Positions 57,031 to 64,000 of a DNA stretch of 64,000 nt are shown piece by piece (the stretch's first letter is position 1; each line of letters begins with the position of its first letter). Under the pieces are notes generated by a model that was not told the origin of the DNA, searched no databases, and saw only the letters and a program-made list of their open reading frames with translations. The position numbers and the translations under genes were made by a program. Source of the DNA: Lamellibrachia satsuma (taxonomy: Eukaryota; Annelida; Polychaeta; Sabellida; Siboglinidae); contig BSQZ01000130.1 of assembly GCA_033239005.1 (NCBI GenBank), positions 99,501 through 163,500 on the forward strand, read 5' to 3'.

Positions 57031-59670
57031 TAGTGGGGCATGGTGGTGTTGTGGATAGAACACTAGTGGGGCTTGGTGGTGTTGTGGATAGAACACTAGT
57101 GGTCCATGGTGGTGTTGTGGATAGAACATTAGTGGGGCGTGGTGGCATTGTGGATAGAACACTAGTGGGGCGTGGTGGCATTGTGGATAAAACACTAGTG
57201 GGGCATGGTGGTGTTGTGGATAGAACACTAGTGGGGTGTGGTGGAGTTGTGGATAGAACACTAGTGGGGCTTGGTGGTGTTGTGGATAGAACACTAGTGG
57301 TGTGTGGCGGTGTTTTGGATAGAACACTAGTGGGGCTTGGTGGTGTTGTGGATAGAACACTAGTGGGGCTTGGTGGTGCTGTGGATAGAACACTAGTGGG
57401 GCGTGGTGGTGTTGTGGATAGGAAGCTAATGGGGCATGGTGGTGTTGTGGATTGAACACTAATGGGCCGTGGTGGTGTTGTGGATAGAACACTAGTGGGG
57501 CATGTTGTTGTTGTGGATAGAACACTAGTGGGACGTCGTGGATAGAACACTAGTGGGGTATGGTGGTGTTGTGGATAAAACACTAGTGGGGGATGGTGGC
57601 GTGGTGGATGGAGCATGGTGGCGTTGTGGATAGAACACTAGTGGGGCATGGAAGTGTTGTGGATAGAACACTACTCTTGAATGCCGAATAAGCGTCCATA
57701 TACGCGTATTTATTTTATGAAAAATGCGGCGTTGTGGATAGAACACTTGTGGGGCATGGTGATATTGTGGATACAACACTAGTGGGGCATTGTGGATAGA
57801 ACACTATTGGGGAGTGGTGGTGTTGTGGATAGAACACTAGTGGGGCGTTGTGGATAGAACACTAGTGGGCGTGGTGGCATTGTGGATAGAACACTAGTGG
57901 GGCATGGTGGTTTTCTGGTTAGAACACTAGTGGGGTGTGGTGGCATTGTGGATAGAACACTAGTGGGGCATGGTGGTGTTGTGGGTAGAACACTAGTGGG
58001 GCATGGGGGGCGTTGTGGATAGAAACACTAGGTGGGGCGTTGTGGATAGAACACTAGTGGGGCATGGTGGTGTTGTGGATAGAACACTAGTGGGGCATGT
58101 TGTTGTTGTGGATAGAACACTAGTGGGACGTCGTGGATAGAACACTAGTGGGGTATGGTGGTGTTGTGGATAAAACACTAGTGGGGGATGGTGGCGTGGT
58201 GGATGGAGCATGGTGGCGTTGTGGATAGAACACTAGTGGGGCATGGAAGTGTTGTGGATAGAACACTACTCTTGAATGCCGAATAAGCGTCCATATACGT
58301 GTATTTATTTTATGAAAAATGCGGCGTTGTGGATAGAACACTTGTGGGGCATGGTGATATTGTGGATACAACACTAGTGGGGCATTGTGGATAGAACACT
58401 ATTGGGGAGTGGTGGTGTTGTGGATAGAACACTAGTGGGGCGTTGTGGATAGAACACTAGTGGGCGTGGTGGCATTGTGGATAGAACACTAGTGGGGCAT
58501 GGTGGTTTTCTGGTTAGAACACTAGTGGGGTGTGGTGGCATTGTGGATAGAACACTAGTGGGGCATGGTGGTGTTGTGGGTAGAACACTAGTGGGGCATG
58601 GGGGGCGTTGTGGATAGAAACACTAGGTGGGGCGTTGTGGATAGAACACTAGTGGGGCATGGTGGTGTTGTGGATAGAACACTAGTGGGGCGTGGTGGCA
58701 TTGTGGATAAAACACTAGTGGGGCATGGTGGTGTTGTGGATAGAACACTAGTGGGGTGTGGTGGAGTTGTGGATAGAACACTAGTGGGGCTTGGTGGTGT
58801 TGTGGATAGAACACTAGTGGTGTGTGGCGGTGTTTTGGATAGAACACTAGTGGGGCTTGGTGGTGTTGTGGATAGAACACTAGTGGGGCTTGGTGGTGCT
58901 GTGGATAGAACACTAGTGGGGCGTGGTGGTGTTGTGGATAGGAAGCTAATGGGGCATGGTGGTGTTGTGGATTGAACACTAATGGGCCGTGGTGGTGTTG
59001 TGGATAGAACACTAGTGGGGCATGTTGTTGTTGTGGATAGAACACTAGTGGGACGTCGTGGATAGAACACTAGTGGGGTATGGTGGTGTTGTGGATAAAA
59101 CACTAGTGGGGGATGGTGGCGTGGTGGATAGAACATGGAGCATGGTGGCGTTGTGGATAGAACACTAGTGGGGCATGGAAGTGTTGTGGATAGAACACTA
59201 CTCTTGAATGCCGAATAAGCGTCCATATACGCGTATTTATTTTATGAAAAATGCGGCGTTGTGGATAGAACACTTGTGGGGCATGGTGATATTGTGGATA
59301 CAACACTAGTGGGGCATTGTGGATAGAACACTATTGGGGAGTGGTGGTGTTGTGGATAGAACACTAGTGGGGCGTTGTGGATAGAACACTAGTGGGCGTG
59401 GTGGCATTGTGGATAGAACACTAGTGGGGCATGGTGGTTTTCTGGTTAGAACACTAGTGGGGTGTGGTGGCATTGTGGATAGAACACTAGTGGGGCATGG
59501 TGGTGTTGTGGGTAGAACACTAGTGGGGCATGGGGGGCGTTGTGGATAGAAACACTAGGTGGGGCGTTGTGGATAGAACACTAGTGGGGCATGGTGGTGT
59601 TGTGGATAGAACACTAGTGGGGCGTGGTGGTGTTGTGGATAGAACACTAATGAGGCATTATAGATAGAAC

Positions 59671-61126
59671 CAGGTTTGTTTGATTTAAATCATTTGATTT
59701 TAATCATTTGATTTAAATCATTTCAAAAAAATAATTGATTGATGATTTTTTATATTTTTTTTACTTCCGGTTTTTTTAGTCGCTGATTTATATGCGCAGT
59801 ACATAATCATGATAACACGGTACGCAACACAAGAACATTGGTGGTAGAAAGGGGAGGATGGTGGGAGGAAAAACGTCCAATGTGTTGCTTCACGAAAACA
59901 CGACTTGCGTCAGCGAAGTTCGCAACACAAAGGGACAGGGTTTAACTTGTCACATGACGTTTTTGGACTAAAACCATTTTGTGTACTCCGGACTGTTTCT
60001 CGTGTTGCAGACCGCACCAAACATGGCAAAGTAGATTCTCACCTCACATTATATAAATACTATTTTTTCAAGTGTAAAAATATTCATTTATACCCTGCTG
60101 ATGCTTAATGTTGATACCTTGCAGATGCGTAATGGCAGAAACCTGAGCTTGTTTGCTACAGGAACACACAAAGAGTAACTGTTGTTAAAGGTCATTTAAT
60201 AAATGCATCGTGATAATAAAATACATGTATCGATGAGAAAATAGCTGGTACAAATATGTTCATCGAGAAAAATATCATATATGTGTAAATCGATGAGATA
60301 TAGCTTAATCATCAATACAAACTAGCTCATCGAGAAAAGCAATTATTAAATGACATGTAAAAGTAGCAAAGGTGGGGCGATCATTTATCCCACCAGGCCT
60401 CCAATACGGGAGGCCCCAACCCCCACCCCGCATCTGCAAGGTATCAACATTAAGCATCAGCAGGGTATAAATGAATTTAACACAAATAATTGTTTACAAG
60501 CATCGAGATCAACAAAGTTTTGTATGTTTTTTAATATAAAACACAAAGTGTGCACACTTGTGTAGCTGTATTGTCACCAGATAGCCTGATAGTCAAATAT
60601 TTTATGACATTGTGTGTGTTTGAGCTATTCCCTTTCTGAATGCAGTGAAGCCACACAAACTTGTCTTTCAGAGGAAGTATCTTTTCAACAGAGAAGCCCT
60701 GAGTTAAAGTCCACTTATAGCTTATGCTAGTTGTTACCAATTCAGTATGTTGACTCAGTTGTTTAATACTGTACTAGTTTGTATTCTGGTTAGAGACCCT
60801 TAGAGTACACAGAGCCCTGGACAGGTGCTAATCCACCCTCTCACCAAACAATAATTGCCACTGCTACAGCCACAGACACACAGATTATGCAACTACAGGG
60901 GTGAGGCCTTGTGGACATTGTCTAATGTCTTTATATAAGCAAAAATCATATACCCTCTGTTAAGACAAGAACCCAAATCGATTTGAATAGAACATGTTTG
61001 AAAGAGTTTACAAATTTAAACATCTATATAAATATCTATATACCAGATTTTAAAAAAATCAAATAAATCCAATTTAAATAAAAAAAATTTTTTTTAAATA
61101 AAAATCATGATTTTTTTTCAACCCTG
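59671..61126. mobile_element. complete non-autonomous hAT-like element, 1.46 kb
   Basis: Begins CAGGTTTG and ends CAACCCTG (inverted, 7 of 8). Flanked on both sides by GATAGAAC (59663-59670, 61127-61134), an 8-bp target duplication that also fits the minisatellite unit it landed in. Its first 659 bases are the same as the segment in every array unit. Contains an internal inverted repeat: the CCCTGCTGATGCTTAATGTT region near 60090-60130 recurs inverted near 60430-60475. No transposase ORF. A diverged relative supplies 1-189. Confidence 0.75.
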
Positions 61127-61700
61127 GATAGAACACTAGTGGGGCTTGGTGGTGTTGTGAATAGAACACAAGTGGGGCATGGTGGTGTTGTGGATAGAAC
61201 ATCAGACATGCAATCGAAAGAATACACATGGGGCATTGTGGATAGAACACTAGTAAGTTCGAATTTAATTATTCTTATTATCCATTTAAACACTAGTGGG
61301 GTGTGATGGTTTTGTGGATAGAACACTAGTGGGGCGTGGTGATGTGGATAGAACATCAGACATGCAATCGAGAGAACACTAGTGGGGCATTGTGGATAGA
61401 ACACTAGTAGGTTTGAATTTAATTATTCTAATTATGCATTTGAACACTATTGGGGCGTGGTGGAGTTGTGGATAGAATACTAGTGGGGTGTGGTGGTATT
61501 GTGGATAGAACACTAGTGGGGCATGGTGTTATTGTGGAAAGAACACTAGTTGGGTGTGATGGTGTTGTGGATAGAACACTTGTGGGGCATTGCGGTGTTG
61601 TGGATAGAACACTAGTGGGGCATGGTGGTGTTGTGAATAGAACATCACAGACACGCAATCGAGAGAACAGTAGTGGGGCATTGTGGATAGATGGTAGGTT
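61127..61700. repeat. right-hand block of the 33-bp minisatellite
   Basis: Continues the minisatellite after the hAT-like insertion, with more diverged units. A block (ACATCAGACATGCAATCGA, then TTTGAATTTAATTATTCT) recurs at about 61200, 61345 and 61640. Confidence 0.8.
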
Positions 61701-62181
61701 TGAATCATTGTTGTTGTTTTGAAGCTTGTGTAGTTTCGTTCACTCCGTGTTGTTTCATTCGTATAAATGATTACCTGGTGATAGACTGTGATAGATATGT
61801 GAATGAATAGTCTATGCACAGTAATGACAAGGGGTGTGACAAGAGGTGTGACAAGAGGCTGAGCTCAGTTGGGGAGTGGTAGCATAGTAGCAAAAACATT
61901 GCACTGTGACACACAAATATAATAAATGTCCAAAAGGGAAATGCAGGTTAATTGCATTTTTATCAACTGACAAAACGAAGTGTACCAACAAAGTGTCACA
62001 CTTTTTAATATTATAAGGCATGGGTTCCACATTACTCAAATGATAAGTCTGAATTTATGGAATGAAAGCAGATGGCAACAGCATTGCTGTCAGAGGCAAA
62101 GCCGACACCTTTGGCTTCTTTTTTTCAAATCTTTCTGACTGTCGATCCTGAAAAATCATAGCGATTACAGCAGTTTCATTC
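61701..62181. other. intergenic, no gene
   Basis: Short unrecognised ORFs only. Confidence 0.4.
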
Positions 62182-64000
62182 ATTTAACAAGATTTAACAA
62201 GATTGCCATCTTGAACAAGTTCCAGATGGCAAGTGGACAAGGAAGCCATTGGCTTATCGAGATTCCAACAATTTTCTCATCTATGTGTAGCCCACCCTTA
62301 TCAGATATCTGTCAATTCTATTTTTAAACATATTCACACTACTAGCATTAACACAATCGTTTGGCAGTTTGTTCCATTCATTTATCACCCTCTGTGAGAA
62401 TGAGTACTTTCTCATGTCCAACCTACACTGCTCCTTAACTAATGCTGCTTTGTGTCCTCTGAAGAACATATTCCTGAAGAACATATTCCTATCAACATCC
62501 TCATAACCGTTCACTATTTTAAACACTTCTATTTGGTCTCCTCTTAGTCTCCTGGTCTCTAGTGTTGTCAAACCACATTGTAATAAGCGACTTTCGTAAC
62601 TAAGGTCTCTTAATTCTGGAATCATCTTAGTTGCTCTTCGTTGTATTCTTTCTAGCTTATCTATGTCTTTTTTACGATATGGCCTCCATGCTTGAATACA
62701 ATATTCCAAATGTGGTCTAACTATTGCTTTGTACAGGGGTACAATTAGATGTTTCTCCTTATATGTGATAGTTCTCCTAATTAGCCCTAGAATTTGATTT
62801 CCTTTCGAAGCAGCAATCCCACATTGCTCTGAAACTTTCATGTCAGCATTAAATGTTACTCCTAAATCCTTTTCTTGTGTGGTTCTACCTAGTACAGCAT
62901 CCCCCATTTAATATTCCTCGTCCATATTTCCATGTCCTATGTGTATACATTTACACTTCCCAACATTGAATAACATTTGCCATTTTTCTGACCATTTAAC
63001 TAATTTTTTTTAGATCATCCTGTAAACTTTGTTTATCTGTATCATTAGTAACCTTTCTGAATACCTTTGTGTCATCTGCAAATTTGAGTACTTTGCTAGA
63101 TATGTCATCCTCCAAATCATTTATATATATTAAAAACAGTATAGGGCCTAACACTGATCCCTGTGGTACCCCACTCAAAACAGATTTCCAGTTTGAAATC
63201 TTACCATCTACTATTACTCTCTGTCTTCTGTGTGTAAGCCACTTTTCTATCCAGTTGATTACATCATTGCCTATACCATGGGCTTTTAGTTTAAGTAACA
63301 ATCTTTGATGTGGCACTTTATCGAAAGCTTTCTGAAAATCTAAGTAGACAACATCCACTGACCTTGCTTTTAGGAATCCATGTTGAGATGTATTTATTAA
63401 TTTATGTTTTATGAGGAATTCCACCATGTGGTCTCTAATTAATGTTTCAAGTAATTTACATACAACTGATGTTAAACTCACTGTTCTGTAATTTTCTGGC
63501 TTCTTCCTCGATCCCTTCTTAAACAGCGGCGTAATGTTTGCTTCTTTCCATTCTGAAGGAACTATTCCTTCTTCTAGTGACAAGTTAAATAAGTTTGCAA
63601 GTGGTGTACTAATTTGATCAACAATTTCCTTTAGCAGTTTTGGTGGTATCCCATCAACTCCAGGTGATTTATTATCTTTCATCTTCTTAATTTTCTTTGC
63701 TATCATTTCAGGAGTTACAAATAACTGCCCTAAATATTCTGATGTATTGCCCTCAAAGTTAGTCATTGGAACTGGAAGTGAGCTGATATCTTCTGTGGTA
63801 AAAACTGAGCTGAAATACTCATTCAGGACCTCTGCCATTTGGAACCCATCTGAAATTATGTTTTCACTGTTGCTTTCCAGTGGTCCGACCTTATCTCGAA
63901 CTTTCTGTTTACTCCTTACATAAGCATAGAAACTCTTGCTGTCATTTTTTATATTACCTGCCAATTTTTGTTCAAAGGTTCTTTTAGATTTTCTAATTTC
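62182..64000 (-). mobile_element. LINE copy 3 (runs off the right edge)
   Basis: Minus-strand CR1/jockey-type element. Its 3' end has a short tandem GATTTAACAA repeat (62182-62205), as CR1-like elements often end in short repeats. Shares the 3' UTR with copy 1. Uninterrupted at the place where the Polinton entered copy 1 (63795-63800), so it serves as the empty-site reference. Confidence 0.92.
62281..63964 (-). pseudogene. LINE reverse transcriptase (copy 3), broken
   Basis: Two main frames: 62996-63964 (linker, KSPGVDGIPPKLLKE, LDFQKAFDKV, SGVPQGSVLGP, FADDTKVF) and 62281-62907 (C-terminal domain, PHLEYCIQAWRPYRKKDID). They are separated by a frameshift and a stop near 62908-62996. Compared with copy 1, about 22 residues are missing between KARS and the VVYLDFQKAF block, and there is a small local duplication (RNMFFRNMFF) near 62480. 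Not functional as sequenced. Confidence 0.9.

Larger units (their letters stand above)
45840..60329. repeat. composite tandem array, about 2.2 kb units built on a 33-bp minisatellite
   Basis: Unit starts (CCACCTTTTC) at 45840, 47988, 50178, 52357 and 54543 (periods 2148, 2190, 2179, 2186). Each unit runs: 5' part of the ORF at 45701-45967 and its upstream region, 140 bases of unique sequence, a 33-bp minisatellite (GTGGATAGAACACTAGTGGG GCNTGGTGGTGTT), and the first 650 or so bases of a hAT-like element ending ACTAGCTCA. The last unit is longer (to 60329), holding a full MITE at 56091-57030, and continues into the rest of the hAT-like element. The first unit alone continues leftwards into native flank, as expected from simple tandem duplication. 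Open frames on both strands result from 33 being a multiple of three. Confidence 0.9.

Noticed and set aside
46215..59306. Many proline, histidine and valine-rich ORFs on both strands
   Set aside because: Produced by the 33-bp minisatellite; no start context, promoter or domain.

Overview
The window looks like nuclear DNA of a metazoan, probably a marine invertebrate (exact group not resolvable from the sequence). It is AT-rich, gene-poor and dominated by repeats. The only recognisable host coding sequence is two pieces of cytochrome P450, both CYP20-like and both on the + strand: a terminal exon (564-816) and, 28 kb downstream, a first coding exon with a membrane anchor (28621-28692).

The centrepiece is a complete 18.6 kb Polinton/Maverick (6671-25291), a virus-like self-synthesising DNA transposon. 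It has 167-bp terminal inverted repeats (one mismatch) and a 6-bp target duplication TTGGTA. It sits inside a minus-strand CR1/jockey-type LINE, whose two halves lie at 4989-6670 and 25298-26530. A related LINE at the right edge of the window keeps the unoccupied site. The right two thirds of the Polinton hold the standard replication and virion set, all on +: protein-primed DNA polymerase B with N-terminal zinc fingers, packaging ATPase, two conserved structural or unknown proteins, two tiny membrane proteins, integrase, a membrane protein, penton-like minor capsid, basic core protein, major capsid and adenain-like protease. Several of these are broken: the polymerase has a frameshift, the integrase a frameshift plus an in-frame TAG, and the major capsid an in-frame TAG.

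The left third of the Polinton (7.5-12.7 kb) is an unusual accessory module. It has a minus-strand protein with an internal duplication, a NADAR-domain protein (one in-frame TGA), and a TATA-driven locus starting at 9891. In that locus a 24-codon leader exon can be read straight into an RPA70-like single-strand DNA-binding protein. Alternatively it could be spliced, always in phase 0, to any of three downstream terminal exons. Two of the three acceptors are the very TAG stop codon of the preceding ORF. This nested arrangement of leader and alternative tails is the most novel-looking feature in the window.

To the right lie long simple repeats ((TA)n near 27.5-28.1 kb and 860 bp of pure (TG)n), a 4 kb foldback-type element (about 29.05-33.06 kb), tandem duplications (38.65-39.4 kb), a 3.8 kb hAT-like element with an 8-bp target duplication (40814-44645) that contains a second LINE copy, and a large composite array (45840-60329). 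The array is built from a 33-bp minisatellite, a TA-flanked MITE, the left half of a hAT-like element and a short host-like 5' exon fragment. These were apparently amplified by one tandem-duplication event into about 2.2 kb units. A third LINE copy (62182-64000) runs off the right edge.
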